64,000 nucleotides of DNA from Nannobrachium achirus (taxonomy: Eukaryota; Chordata; Actinopteri; Myctophiformes; Myctophidae), in NCBI GenBank assembly GCA_963921795.1, contig OY997641.1, positions 30,769,413 through 30,833,412 on the forward strand. Direction: 5' to 3'. Below, piece by piece: positions 11,030 to 23,689 of the stretch; position 1 is the stretch's first letter, and each line of letters begins with the position of its first letter. The notes beneath the pieces were generated by a model, which was not told the DNA's origin, made no database searches, and saw only the letters and a program-made list of their open reading frames with translations. The translations under genes and the position numbers were made by a program.

Positions 11030-11290
11030 TGATCCATGTTGATGACATGAGTGTAGACATACTGTGTAGTGATTTTCGTGATTTTAGGGCAAAATCTGTA
11101 GGAGCAGTGTCCAAAAATGTGTTTTTAAAAATCGGCCTGGAGGTGGCGCTATATGGGAGAGATTCATGTTGATTGGATGAGTGTAGACATACTGTGTACC
11201 GATTTGCGTGATTTTAGGGCAAAAATTGTAGGAGCAGTGTCCAAAAATGTGTTTTGCAAGAATCGGCCTCATGGTGGCGCTAGAAGAGGG
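11030..11290. repeat. tandem duplication, about 128-bp unit
   Basis: Two adjacent copies, each containing 'gtgtagacatactgtgta', 'gtgattttagggcaaaa', 'gtaggagcagtgtccaaaaa' and 'ggtggcgcta'. Confidence 0.85.
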
Positions 11291-11299
11291 CCATGTGAG

Positions 11300-11765
11300 A
11301 AATGAGGGGTGGGGGTCTCCGCGCCGGCAAGGCGGACGAATAGGTACCGGCCCCGGCTGTCCCGGTCGCTCCTAGCCGGAGTTACGGCATTTTATGTGAG
11401 CTGCAGTGTAGGGGGTCCTCCACTGGGGGCGCCACCACTTTTGCATCCGTTCTGGAGCACCAGGAGTGGGTGGTCCCCGGGAATTCCCCGTGAGCTGCCC
11501 CGTGGGGGTGGTCATTTGGTCAGTTTAGCACATTTGGTCATTTTTTACATCTGGGGGTCCCCCAGGGACCTGGGGGTCCCTGGAGCTCCGGGGGTCCTTG
11601 GAGGTTGTAGTTTGGCAGGTAAGGAAGGTGTGTGCAAAATTTGGCATGGATCGGGGCAACGGTTGCGGAGATATGAGCAGGGCAAGAGTGTGACGTGTGA
11701 GGTGTGACAGACAGACTGACTGACGGACTGACGGACTGACGGACTGACGGACGGACTTACACTTT
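11300..11765. repeat. GC-rich dispersed-repeat-like segment with (ACTGACGG)n
   Basis: A GC-rich segment with 'gttgcggagatatgagca', then a tandem of ACTGACGG-like units (11709-11758). The open frame through it (11309-11707) has no recognisable domain and is judged non-coding. Confidence 0.5.
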
Positions 11766-11786
11766 GTGCAGGGTTTGATAGTAAAT

Positions 11787-11802
11787 GCGACCTACGGTCG
11801 CA
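11787..11802. repeat. GCGACCTACGGTCGC hairpin
   Basis: Six-bp arms around TAC. The same hairpin in the other orientation occurs at 13186-13200 (GCGACCGTAGGTCGC), and it is the second half of the double-hairpin motif at 9330, 10948 and 25563. Confidence 0.7.
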
Positions 11803-11955
11803 ATAACTGCAATCGTATGGTATTTTTGGCCACATGCACAGGACCTAACTTCAATCGTCGCTTTGTGCAAACATACTGGCGGACACAACACGGATATTTC
11901 ACATGTTTGGGGGCGTCAACCTTGTCCAAAACCTCAGCCGATTTAGCTCGATCCT

Positions 11956-11957
<2 letters not shown>

Positions 11958-12044
<87 letters not shown>
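11958..12044. repeat. (GT)n microsatellite
   Basis: About 43 uninterrupted GT units. Confidence 0.97.
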
Positions 12045-12957
<913 letters not shown>

Positions 12958-13179
12958 GCACTCACTGCTTTTGTCTGTGTCTGTCCTCAAAACTGCCACC
13001 AAGTTGCAATCAAGCATATTTTTCAAATAAAGCTTATAAGTTGCTTACCTTTATACATAATGATAGAATAAACCCTCTACTCTAACACCAAATACTACCT
13101 CATTTCCATAGTCACCTACCCTTATGCATTTATACACATTTGTCATTGCTACAGTACACACCCGGAGAGCACTTTTTCT

Positions 13180-13665
13180 AGTTGCGACCGTAGGTCGCAA
13201 GTTTACTATGAAAACGGGCGTATCTCTGTCTGTCTGTACGTCACGCCTGACGCTGTGGTTCTATGGGTTTTTCACTCTGACATCATGCTCTTATGTCACT
13301 GTGATGTCAGGGGAACCACTCTTAACAGAATGGGGTTGCTGCTCTGACATCACGCTCTGGCTTGATGTCCCTTTTATGCCCATATATGGAGATCTCCGAT
13401 GTCATCACGAGTCACACTTGCAAATGAATTACGTCCTTGTCCATTTTATGCCCATATCTGGAGATCCCTGTCCACATTTCATCAATATTAAGTGCATATC
13501 TGGGAATGCCCATATTTGGTAATATGGGCATGTTCTGACATCACATTGTTGACTATCATGCAGGGGTCTCCATATATGGGTAACTGGTCCAATATACATC
13601 ACTGGCCAGATGTCCAAGAATTGGTGCGGGCGAGGTCGCATGTCACCCTGAGGCGTCTTACTAGT
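13180..13665 (+). repeat. repeat family D copy 2
   Basis: It begins with the GCGACCGTAGGTCGC hairpin and (GTCT)n, then 'gtgatgtcaggggaaccactc', 'gcccatatatggagat' and 'tggccagatg'. It parallels 25745-26245 in the same order. Non-coding. Confidence 0.75.
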
Positions 13666-13671
13666 ATATAT

Positions 13672-13673
<2 letters not shown>

Positions 13674-13749
<76 letters not shown>
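13674..13749. repeat. (CA)n microsatellite
   Basis: About 38 CA units. Confidence 0.97.
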
Positions 13750-13753
<4 letters not shown>

Positions 13754-14331
13754 ACCAGGTAGGAAAAGGAGCACTCGTTGAGTTCACCACCCGCGGTACA
13801 AAACTGGTGCGCTCCCCTGTCATATACTGTATTGTGATCAGTTCACTCTGATTGTGATTAGTCTACCCATTGCCACATGTTGGTGCTGATCTGTTTAAAC
13901 AACGCTAGAGGTCAACACGGAGGCGATGGTGACAAAAAAATAAAAAATAAATCTGCGAGCTCACAGATCGGCCGTTTATTTCGTCGAGCAGCGCCGTCGT
14001 GCAACGGAGTGGAAACGGGCTGACGTTTTAATACATTTTCGGACCACTTCGAAGGGACGCAGCGTTCCTTCTAGCGTAGCTGCTATTTTTGTTTGTTGTT
14101 GTCAGCCGTGAACAGTGAACAGAGCGCTCAGTTTGCACTGTGGGAACATCAAAGCACCGTACTCGCACCGAGAAATGAGTGCATTGCCTAACTCATTGCC
14201 TGCAACAGGACGCGTTTGACGAGTTACGGTGTTGTGACGCCGGATGGCGCTGTTCGCTAGCCTATGGGTCACCAATTATTTCCTAATTCCCCTGGACGTC
14301 ACCTAACCGGAAGAAAAGCTTTTACTTTTAA
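13750..14331. other. no gene recognised
   Basis: GC-moderate sequence. A weak relic of the module may be present at 13950-13980 ('gagctcacagatcggcc'). Confidence 0.4.
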
Positions 14332-14362
14332 AACACACACACACACACATTGCACACACATT

Positions 14363-14412
<50 letters not shown>

Positions 14413-14427
14413 ACGCACACGCACACG

Positions 14428-14493
<66 letters not shown>
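14332..14493. repeat. (CA)n/(CGCA)n microsatellite
   Basis: CA units interrupted by two 'attg' blocks and a CGCACA segment. Confidence 0.97.
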
Positions 14494-14494
<1 letters not shown>

Positions 14495-15102
14495 TGTAGG
14501 CATGTACACAGGCGCACTGTTACGACTCCCCTTGGTCTAAGGGTAAGGAAGTGGTGACATGATTCACCATACGGACACCGAAGTTGCTCACACAAAGACA
14601 TAGATACAGACAAATGTACACATACACCGTACAAGAGATGCATCTGACGGGCAGTCGGCGTAGAACAGTTATTATAGCTATGGCTTTGCAGGGTCACAGT
14701 TCTGATTAATTACCTGCTTTCTGCTCGCAGAAAGACAGGCAAGAAAATAAACCCCTTCCTTTCTCCCTCTCTCGCCTTGTCTCCTTTCCCTTCCTTGTGT
14801 CCTCCCCCAGAGTTAAATGAACACCCCTTGTGGCTGTGCAGCCCTCTCTATCTCTACGTATACAGAAACCAAGCCTATTTGCCAGTGCTATTGAGCAGTG
14901 TTATCTAAAGCCAGACAGTGGCACTGTACAGTATTCTGTAAATGCAGCCTGTACTGACAGACAGAGCATGACAGTATGTGGTAGGAGACACAATTGTATC
15001 CTGTGATTGCAGCATATTTCTTCTGACAAAATAGCTGTTTAGCCAGCTGATAAGGTCAGCCATAATGCTGACTATTATGCAAAGTACACAATAGTTCTGA
15101 AC
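14494..15102. other. no gene recognised
   Basis: A CT-rich patch at 14755-14800. Otherwise unique-looking, without coding signal. Confidence 0.5.
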
Positions 15103-15260
15103 CACTTGAACCCCAGCATCCATATTCTGGGGGGCACGTAATCCAAAAATAAATTGTACAGTAAAAAATGTACAGCATTTAAGCTCACAACTGCGACGCG
15201 TTATGAGCTTGTATCTGCAATTTTTACTGAAAAGATTTGGTGTAGTCAGGAAAAGTACTT
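15103..15260. repeat. repeat family Y copy with module
   Basis: 'ttgaaccccagcatccatattctgg', then a hairpin module (15161-15226: 'aagctcacaactgcgacgcg', then 'ttatgagcttgtatctgc') and 'gatttggtgtagtc'. Shares order with 19378-19520 and 41175-41285. Confidence 0.65.
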
Positions 15261-15754
15261 AGTCAACTCAGTATCCCCCTCGTTTGGAATAGTTTCCAAT
15301 TTTAAGATAAATATTAGATACACATAATACAAATTGCTTATCTCTTCTGTGGTGGGAATCGATCCCCGGAAGATACATATTTCAGAAATGAAGTATAATT
15401 CCTGCATGAACGAGATCACCTCTGGTTATCTTGCATGTCTGGGAAAACTCCAACAAAAGATAATGCAAAAACACTGGTATGATTATTTTAACATTTACTT
15501 ACCGTTGTTTCCTGTTGAGATTGGCACATTTCTTGGGGCAACCTGCCCAGATCACACATGTCACATGGGTCCTTTTTCTTTTGTGCTCTCAATAAAGCGG
15601 TGCATTTTAGTTTATTTTATTTTTATTTTGTTGCTGAGTGAGGTCAGCAGACAAAGTGACATGAGTGAGATGAGAAAACCTGGGTGAAATCTGCCAATCT
15701 CAACAGGAAAAAACTGTATTTCTTCTTGCTCTGACATCTCTTTTACCTTCACTC

Positions 15755-15755
<1 letters not shown>

Positions 15756-15808
<53 letters not shown>
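15756..15808. repeat. (CTGT)n microsatellite
   Basis: Thirteen CTGT units passing into CT units. Confidence 0.97.
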
Positions 15809-15818
<10 letters not shown>

Positions 15819-16121
15819 CCTTCCCTTACCCTCAGCCTCATCTCTAGCCATGTCTCTCTCCTTTGTCCTCCCCCACCCCCGGCTGCATGCTCCGTCCCTC
15901 TCATCCACCTCACTTCTCAGTTCCTTTATCCTCTCATATTTTCGTTTAATATCTGGCCCTTCCCCTCTCGACCTCTCTTTTATTCCTGTTAATCTCCCCT
16001 CACTTCTCTGCCACCTTGGCTGCCTCTCTCTCAGGGGCGTCACACGGGGGGGTGGGAAGTGGGACTGGGTTACTAGGGCCCAAGGTGGAGGGGCCTTAAT
16101 TATTTTATACTTTAGCTATTG

Positions 16122-16176
16122 AAAGATAGCAGATATACAAGCTCACATGCGAGCTTGTAGATCTGCTATTTTTGAA
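16122..16176. repeat. palindromic module
   Basis: ATAGCAGATATACAAGCTCA, a 4-base centre, then the complementary arm ending CTGCTATTTTT. Confidence 0.85.
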
Positions 16177-16419
16177 AATTTGTGAAAACGTGTACAAATC
16201 TTTGAATATATGTATTTTTTAAGCGAACATTTGTAACTCAAATTCTACCTCTGGGGGGTCCCTGGAACTAAATATTTTGAGATGGGGGTCCGTGGCCAAA
16301 TACATATCATTTTGGGGGTCCTTCACATGAACAAGTTTGAGCACCACTGACGTAGAAACATAGTTCCAATTAACCTTAGACGGATTTGAAATATTCAAAG
16401 ACTTTTCACGATGTTTAAA

Positions 16420-16490
16420 AAATAACAGATCTACAAGCTCGCAGCGTGGCACTCGGTGCCGTGCTGTGAGCTTGTATATCTGCTATATTT
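16420..16490. repeat. palindromic module with family C loop
   Basis: Arms around AACAGATCTACAAGCTCGCA with inner sequence 'gcgtggcactcggtgccgtg'. The same inner block, slightly changed, occurs in the family C copy at 45903-45976. Confidence 0.9.
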
Positions 16491-16595
16491 CAATAGTTAA
16501 AGCACAAAATAATGAAGAACATTCATGGGGGGCCCGCAGTGAATCCTTGTACCCTAGGCCCAGAATTTGGTGTGACACCCCTGCTGCCTCTCTCT

Positions 16596-18332
16596 CCATC
16601 ACTTCATCCGTCTACCACTCTCATTCTGTCCACTCTGTTATGAAGCCTGACCTTTGATGTAAAAAGTACTTGTTTTTGGAGCGGTGAAAGCGCTCCCAAT
16701 AGACAGGTATGTCCGTGGGTATGTCCGTGGGTGGCTGGGTGGCTGGGTGGCTGGCTGGCTGGCCGTGTCCGTAGCCTGGCAATACCTTGAGTGGCCACAC
16801 ACAACACACTAGTTAAAGGAGGGGTGCTGTTTTGTGCAGGCCAGGCACACTCACCACTCACTCACAGGCACAGTTTACAGTTTACAGTTTAGGCATTTAG
16901 CAACACACACAGGGTATAGCTGCTCAGATTCACCGCTCCACTTCGAACCGAGGTTTGTTTTTTTTAAGCTCTCTGGCTCCTGTCCTGAACACATAGCTAC
17001 ATACCCGGGTCAAGTATAGGATTTGCAGATGATTTTGAAGCGACAGCGTTAGTTTACAGTATGCAGGACATGGGAGTCGCCGACCAGCTGTAGTCAGATG
17101 TCAGTCAGCTCTGTTCTCATTCCTCACTCTCATATCTGCTGGTCATTACGTCACTCTGTCATACTCCAATCAAAGCGCTCACACAGTAGGGAAGGCTCCT
17201 TTAAATAGGGCTTGCTTTCTCTACCTATGCTTGGTTCTGAAGTTTCAGAATCATTCGCTGCTATAGCTGCCTCCTCCTCCACCCCAGCCTCCACCTTTGC
17301 ACGACCAGTCCGGCTAAGCTCAAATACTTGTGATTGTCTGATTAAGTTGATTGTCTGATTAAGTCATGTCATGTATTGCTTTTGTTCTGCTATTGTATCC
17401 CTATGGGGGGTATTGCTTAGCGTTCCCTGGTTTTGCTTAGCATGCTCAAAAAAGCTCAGGGAACATCTCTGCACGCGGAGCCCTTTAAACGCCAAGAACA
17501 ACTGTATTCCATTTATGCAATAAATCTACTTTGACGTGAATGTTCCTGACTAAAGTGAACACTTTTTATCCAGTGTGGAGGACTGTATTTTAGAATCAAT
17601 TCTGTCTGGGGGAGAGATGGGTGGGGAGAAAATAACGAGAGAGAAAGAAAGAAAGACTCATAAAAAACTAAAGAGCACATAAAAATACATTATTACCCTA
17701 CAAGACAATTAGAGCTATTGAGTTCGATGATAATTCTGAATGCTTCGTTTATCCTACCTAGTCTTATACAGTATAGTCTTATATAATGACAGCCAATACC
17801 CAAGAGAGGACGCAAGATTCAAGAGAGAGAAGACAATAAATAGAGGATTTCATTCCAAACCGCAATATGCAACATTTTAAAAATAGATGTTATTTGTTAC
17901 AAAACAATATCTGGCACAGAATAATGGCTGTATGGCCTTTGCCAGCTATTATTTTGTTACTGCTCAGTTTAGGGGCCATTTGAGTCCTCCTCTGTTTTAC
18001 AACACAATTATTATTTTTGGATTCAAGTCGCGTTTTCCTTCCTTTTTAATGTTGACAAATGAGTTTCAGATTGAAAAAAATAAATAAAAGAAAATGGTCA
18101 GCCCTCTCCCAAAATGGGGTTTTGGAATGCAACACTCTAAATTGTATTTAAGAGAGACAAACAGGATGATAAATAGAAGCAGGCAGGTTGCCACTACTTT
18201 TAACCTGCTTGCAATATGATAATTTAATAAAAATTACTGATATAAACCTTTGAAACCACAAAGGTCCTGCCTCAACTAAAAAAAAAAAAAAAACTTCCAA
18301 GCAGGATTACAGTATATAAACAATGAAATATT
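16596..18332. other. no gene recognised
   Basis: 1.7 kb with a short GGCT tandem (16730-16765) and 'cagtttacagtttacagttt' triplication (16868-16890). The 17155-17230 segment ('ccaatcaaagcgc', then 'ctttaaatagggc') resembles a CCAAT/TATA arrangement, but no ORF follows it, so no promoter is claimed. Confidence 0.4.
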
Positions 18333-18410
18333 CTCGCTGTCAAGTGGAAACCTTGTATGTCCAAAACCGTTTCTTTTCAGGAAATGGAAAATTCAGGAAA
18401 TGGAAAAAAT
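18333..18410 (+). mobile_element. MITE X left-end fragment
   Basis: 'ctcgctgtcaagtggaaacc' and 'ttgtatgtccaaaaccgttt' match the X left end. The rest is missing. Confidence 0.65.
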
Positions 18411-18569
18411 ATAATCGAGTCCTCACTTTTATTATGAATACAATGTTGTATTTTGTCTCCCTCCTCTTTTACTGATCTTTATTTAGATCGTGGTCATGTC
18501 TCACCTAGACAAAAGATCTTGACAAGAATCACAGGATTCAATTTATCCACCGAACAAGCAGTTCTGCTC

Positions 18570-18615
18570 TATTAGCTCAATGGTAAAAAGGTCAGCACTG
18601 GGTTCAAATCCGGAC
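18570..18615 (+). pseudogene. tRNA-like relic
   Basis: 'tagctcaatggta' (A-box-like) and 'gggttcaaatcc' (B-box-like) are only about 20 bases apart, too close for a tRNA. Probably a deleted tRNA pseudogene or SINE head. Confidence 0.4.
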
Positions 18616-18812
18616 TTCCGGAGTAGAGGAAAGTTACTTAGTGCTGCTTTAATTTGTCTATTTGGTCACACGCTCTTTTCATTATTCATAAAAAAAGAAC
18701 GACAGACACACTTCACCACTTTCACTTTCAAACATTTTCAAAAAATTGCACAAGAAAAAGCAGACGCGTTGTCAGCTTGGAGATCTCTGCTTGTTTTCTA
18801 GAAATGTTAAAT

Positions 18813-19044
18813 ATCGTCACTGTCGGGCAGAAACCTTGTATCTTGTAAGTTTCAAATTTGTATGTTTTTTCACCAAGTAAAGCCCTGCTTCATCATGCAA
18901 GGCTGTCGCACAAAAGTATAGTGGAAATAGCAGATCTACAAGCACACAACACCTCGCACCGCGTTTAGTTTAGTTCATTTTTAAAATGATAAATACAAAA
19001 CGAACGGTCTTGGACATGAAAGGTTTCCACCCGACAACGACGAT
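18813..19044 (-). mobile_element. MITE X, inverted copy
   Basis: It starts ATCGTCACTGTCGGGCAG and ends CACCCGACAACGACGAT. The orientation is opposite to 4971-5258. Only the left arm of the module is kept (18921-18960: ATAGCAGATCTACAAGCACA). A further X right end follows at 19045-19085 ('ggagatacaaggtttctt'). Confidence 0.8.
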
Positions 19045-19297
19045 ACGGAGATACAAGGTTTCTTCCCTGACGGTGACAATATGCTAATGGTATTTGATCC
19101 AGGTGTGGATTACCATGCAGGCCACGAGGAGTCAAGCTGAACACTCAGGGTCACGGTAAAAGCAGCATCATCATCTGCCCCCTGACGACCTCGCTCAGCT
19201 ATCATAGTCAATAAACCCAACGGCAAACTGTCTCAACCATAACACTCACAGAAGAATCCCCAGCGCTATGTATCCACTTGTAACTAATGCCTTAGTT

Positions 19298-19725
19298 CAG
19301 GGGTCCTCAGAGTTACTACAGGGGGTCCTCCAAATCTTTGTGTGATAGAAACATTTTTTTTTTCCTTTTTTGTATTAACCATTTGAACCCTATGTGGGTC
19401 CATATTCTGAGAACTTTAGCCAAAAATAGCAGATCTACAAGCTCACAACGCCTCGCGCTGCGCAGCGTTGTGAGCTTGTAGATCGGCTATTTTCGGCAAA
19501 GAGGTTTGGTGTAGAGGGGGAAAAGAGCAGACTAAGTACAGAGTGAAAGGTAAAGTGTTTTAAGTAGTGACATCTCAAGTATTTAATTATGTGAAAACAC
19601 AAATTGACATGAATCCAAAAAACATGATGATGATTGCGCTGTCAAACAATGAAACTACATAGAATATATGAACAGGTTGTGGGGGTCCCTGCTTCATCTC
19701 TCTCTCAACTAAGGGGTCCTTGACC
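19298..19725. mobile_element. probable hAT-like element holding family Y segment
   Basis: It starts near CAGGGGTCCTCAGAG and has 'gggggtcc' runs at both ends, ending around 'ggggtccttgacctgaaaac'. I could not find a matching target duplication, so the borders are approximate. The family Y segment inside carries a complete module at 19419-19497. Confidence 0.5.
19419..19497. repeat. palindromic module, complete
   Basis: The left arm holds GATCTACAAGCTCACAACGC and the right arm GCGTTGTGAGCTTGTAGATC, with outer flanks 'ccaaaaatagca' and 'ggctattttcgg'. This is the copy closest to the inferred core. Confidence 0.95.
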
Positions 19726-19917
19726 TGAAAACGTTGACTTACCATGCCATTTACTGAAGGCAGCATTCAAGAGAATTGCCTTAATGTCCAAACTCTCCTA
19801 AACTTGAATGCAGCATCTTATGTTGAAAGAATTGCCCTCTCTGTGTAGAAATCCATGCCTCACGCGACATCTCCAGTATTGACTTGATAATGGTTAGTTC
19901 AGTGTGGTATCAAGCAC

Positions 19918-19974
19918 CGAAAATAGCCGACCTCCATCTGGACGTGTTGTGAGCTTGAAGGTCTGCTATTTTCG
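19918..19974. repeat. palindromic module, degraded
   Basis: CGAAAATAGCCGACCTCC and then 'gtgttgtgagcttgaagg', TCTGCTATTTTCG. The outer arms pair well and the inner left arm has decayed. Confidence 0.75.
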
Positions 19975-20053
19975 CCCCTGCCTCTCCAACATTCTCTGCA
20001 CGTCCCTGGCTAAGCCTATGACAATAAACCCAACAGCAAAGCCTGTCTCAGCC

Positions 20054-20055
<2 letters not shown>

Positions 20056-20090
<35 letters not shown>
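20056..20090. repeat. (AG)n microsatellite
   Basis: About 17 AG units. Confidence 0.95.
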
Positions 20091-20093
<3 letters not shown>

Positions 20094-20312
20094 AAAGATC
20101 AAACCATAACCTCTCATGAGATAGCGGGAGAGAGGGAGAATGGCACACTAAATGGGTCCATTAGGTTCCATTTGAACACTCTCAGGGTTAAACTAACAGT
20201 GTGCAGAGAGACAGATGAGCAAACAGAGATGGATGGGGAGAGCAGCCAGAGTGGCACATTGATCTGAGCTGGGGTTAAAGGTCAGCTTCTCCCAGATGAA
20301 GAGTAACAGAAA

Positions 20313-20680
20313 GACTTTTAATCACAGACGCACACTGTCAACGCTTTGCATACAAGACATTTAATCACAGACGCACACTGTCAATGCTTTGCATACAATA
20401 CATTTAATCACAGACGCACAATGTCAACACTTTGCATAAAATACATTTAATCACAGACGCACACTGTCAATACTTTGCATACAAGACTTTTAATCACAGA
20501 CGCACACTGTCAACACTTTGCATACAAGACTTTTAATCACAGACTCACACTGTCAACGCTTTGCATACAATACTTTTAATCACAGACGCACACTGTCAAC
20601 GCTTTGCATACAAGACATTTAATCACAGACGCACAATGGCAACACTTTGCATACAGCACATTTAATCACAGACACACAGT
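20313..20680. repeat. minisatellite, 43-bp unit
   Basis: About 8.5 units reading GACTTTTAATCACAGACGCA, then CACTGTCAACGCTTTGCATA and CAA, with a few substitutions per unit. Confidence 0.95.
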
Positions 20681-21393
20681 ACAACAGATGTTTAACAGTG
20701 ACACACACACAGATGTTTAATCACAGACAACAATAACTCGGTTTCCATAAAATGTTTTCAGAAAGTCGGAAAAACAAAATGAAAATGTACATTTTACATC
20801 CACTATTATAATGCCATTTTTGGGAGATTCTTGTTCTTTGAAATAAGCAGTAGGTTGTGCTATTTTGCCAGTCAAGTGAGACGCATATTATTCGACATCT
20901 ATTACCTTTTTTGGCGTTCTTTTAGGCTATACAAAAATATTTAGGCTATTGGGCTGCAAGTTCTATAGTTGTGCAGAGGCTGTCTTTCAATCAGGCTGTC
21001 TGGTAGGCCTAATAGTAGCCTACAAGGCCTATTCATGAACAAAACAACATTAAATTGCAGACATGCATGCTTGAATTTGGGTCGAACTTATTCACGGGTC
21101 TGCCATATTTTACCCACCTGAGCACCCATGTTTATTACTTAAAATGCTACAGTACATAATGTGGGGATAACATGGACACAGCTGGGTAAAACGGTAAAGC
21201 AGCTTGTGTTACCATTGGTCAGGGACGTGCTGGGCCCCTGATTCAGCCCAGGAAAAAGAGTTGGAGAGGCCCTCATTGCGTGCTATAGAGAGAGATCTCT
21301 CTCTATAGCGCTGCTGCTGCTACTCAAAGATTTGCCATTTCAGATCATGACAAGTGACAAACCAGTGGGCCAATTACTGTACATGAGTTATAT

Positions 21394-21654
21394 TTCGTCG
21401 TTGTCGGGTGGAAACCTTGTTTGTCCAAAACCGTTTGTTTTCTATTTATCATTTTAAAAATTATTTAAACTAGTGAAAACAGCCAATCTACAAGCACACA
21501 ACGCCTCGCACCGCGAGGCGTTGTGTGCTTGTAGATCTGCTGTTTTCACTACTTTTGTGCAATGGCCTTGTATGATGAAGCAGGGCTTTGCTTTGCGAAA
21601 AAAATTATACATTAGAAACTTGGAGATACAAGGTTTCTGTCCGACAGTTACGAT
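21394..21654 (+). mobile_element. MITE X, nearly complete
   Basis: The left end is TCGTCGTTGTCGGGTGG and the right end CCGACAGTTACGAT, with the module at 21471-21550 and 'tgatgaagcagggctttg'. It mirrors 4971-5258 in order. Confidence 0.85.
21471..21550. repeat. palindromic module, X version
   Basis: AGTGAAAACAGCC, AATCTACAAGCACACAACGC, 'ctcgc' and a 3-base loop, then an almost perfect complement. Confidence 0.95.
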
Positions 21655-22460
21655 TTACTTTGTTGGCCGCCCAGCCCCCAAAATGGAACGAAGGCCGACA
21701 TTTTATTTTGATTTTTTCCTAATAGCCGGCCTGGACCGGCCGGGAATGAACTGGTCGCTCGGGAGTTGTCCCGCTTTTCCCAATGGCCAGCACGTCCCTG
21801 CAGCTGGGTAAAACGGTACAGCAGCTTGTGTTACCATTGGTCCTTGAATGAAAATAAACCCTGCATAAATGATGATCTTTATTTGGTCCACCCGATCAAA
21901 GTTGGAATTGGATTCAGTTATTAACTGCTAAATATGATGACAGAAACCATAACCGCCAGATGTTAATTAATTGTGTTGGCCAACGGCACACACCACCGGT
22001 ACATATAGGCTAACAATTCGTGCCAACCTGAGCAGCACCCAAGTTTCTTACTATAATGTTGGTAGACTAAGCCACAGCGCTCATGGCTTGCCCACAGATA
22101 GTTTACCTTGGCTTGGTTCTGGTCTCCTTGACTGAAAATAAACCCAAAACAATTAACTATAGGCATATAGATCAAAGTTTCACCCCAATTCCAAAGATGG
22201 ATACAGTTATTAGCTTCTACATGACGACAAAAAACATCACAGAATAAGTGCGAGACTCTAATTAATGGAGCTGCAAGTTGCGCACATTTTAACTCATTCA
22301 CCATGAAGGTGAGTATTATGAAGATGCATCTTATCAAAATCTTATATTGAAAAATGGGGAAAGGCAATATTGGTAAGCATCTATAGGTTCAGCTAAGGAA
22401 CATGACATGAACATGTGATATCCAGCATAATTTATTGCAGTGATACTCTCCCTCTCTCTC

Positions 22461-22462
<2 letters not shown>

Positions 22463-22532
<70 letters not shown>

Positions 22533-22537
22533 TGCGC

Positions 22538-22572
<35 letters not shown>

Positions 22573-22605
22573 CGTGTGCGCGTGCGCGTGCATGCCAATG
22601 ACACA
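22463..22605. repeat. (GT)n microsatellite
   Basis: GT units with GCGC interruptions toward the 3' end. Confidence 0.97.
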
Positions 22606-22847
22606 AGTTGCCCTTGAGTGCTCTCCCTGTGCCATGATCATGTGGGTGCACGGCACGCATGTAGCTATGAACTGTACATTATGTGCTGTGCGTGTGCATG
22701 TGTGTGCGTGCGCATGCAGTTATTTCCTCTACCATCTGTTCTCTACAGTCTAGTGATGATCATCCATCGGCCCATTAGCTGTCAATCATACCGTTCTCCC
22801 CTGACATCTTCCTCTCTCTGTCAGAGCTATACTCTATCTACAAGCGC

Positions 22848-22850
22848 ACG

Positions 22851-22881
<31 letters not shown>

Positions 22882-22904
22882 GCACACGCACACGCACACG
22901 CACA

Positions 22905-22993
<89 letters not shown>
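22848..22993. repeat. (CA)n microsatellite
   Basis: CA units with a CGCACA block. Inverted relative to the GT tract about 240 bp upstream. Confidence 0.97.
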
Positions 22994-22994
<1 letters not shown>

Positions 22995-23689
22995 AGTTCA
23001 TTACCGTGGAAGAACACTGAACAAGAATAGCATCTCGTTGTCTGCTTTGCTCAGCCCACTTGACTCTCCACTAACCTGCCTATACTGTGCAGTATGTGTG
23101 TAACAGTATTACTATAATTGCATTTTTCTCCATGGTGTTTAGCTGCTGGGACAGTATTAGCCAGAGGAAGTTACAAGTAGAGCCATAGAAACACTATAAT
23201 CCAACAGTTGCTTGATATGAGTAAGCAGTATTAACAATGAAAATTTAAATGATGTTCCTTTGAACCACTGAATGTATTGAGAGGAGTGTTAGAGGGAGTT
23301 TTAAAAATACATTCATAATGCATTTTGTATATATCCAAGCTTCTCTCACTTCTGCACCAATCGTTTCAGTGGTGTAGAGCTACAGTACTAAGCATATTGT
23401 TACAGTTCGATTCAAAACGCCAGGATTTAACATTTAAACTCTCTATACTCAAAGTAAACTAATTAGTTGTTCATTACATTGTATACATAACATTGTAATG
23501 ATCAGTGCACCAAGCAAGCGATTTTACATGCTCCAGCTTATATTCCAGGTTGAAGAGGACCTGTGTTATTATTAGTCATGTCTTCTGTCTATGGTCTCCA
23601 TTAGACAGAAGACATACAGTCAGACAAATAAATGCATATGTTTCCTGCTGCAATACCACTGGGTGACCAGAAGGGCACTGTTGCGCAGT

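Larger units (their letters stand above)
16032..16583 (-). mobile_element. hAT-like MITE family C, complete, two modules
   Basis: Ends CAGGGGCGTCACA and TGTGACACCCCTG. The interior is the reverse complement of 7189-7677 (gggggtcc runs, 'gagcaccactgac'). It carries two hairpin modules, 16122-16176 and 16420-16490. The flanks share a 12-bp direct repeat, CTGCCTCTCTCT (16020-16031 and 16584-16595), longer than the 8 bp usual for hAT and lying in CT-rich DNA. Confidence 0.88.
21220..21800. mobile_element. hAT-like element inside a 41-bp direct repeat
   Basis: Ends CAGGGACGTGCTGG and CCAGCACGTCCCTG are exact inverted repeats. The flanks are 41-bp direct repeats with one visible mismatch (21179-21219 and 21801-21841, containing 'gctgggtaaaacggta'), far longer than a hAT target duplication. 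A complete MITE X (21394-21654) is nested inside. Confidence 0.8.

Noticed and set aside
11309..11707. 132-codon open frame
   Set aside because: GC-rich dispersed-repeat-like DNA with a tandem at its end. No domain and no gene context.
17155..17230. Gene promoter (CCAAT and TATA-like)
   Set aside because: No ORF or exon follows, and such motifs are common by chance.
18570..18615. Functional tRNA gene
   Set aside because: A-box and B-box are too close, and there is no room for an anticodon arm.
19419..19497. microRNA precursor
   Set aside because: Hairpin size fits, but near-perfect symmetry, high copy number and location in repeats point to a repeat module. Small-RNA data would be needed.
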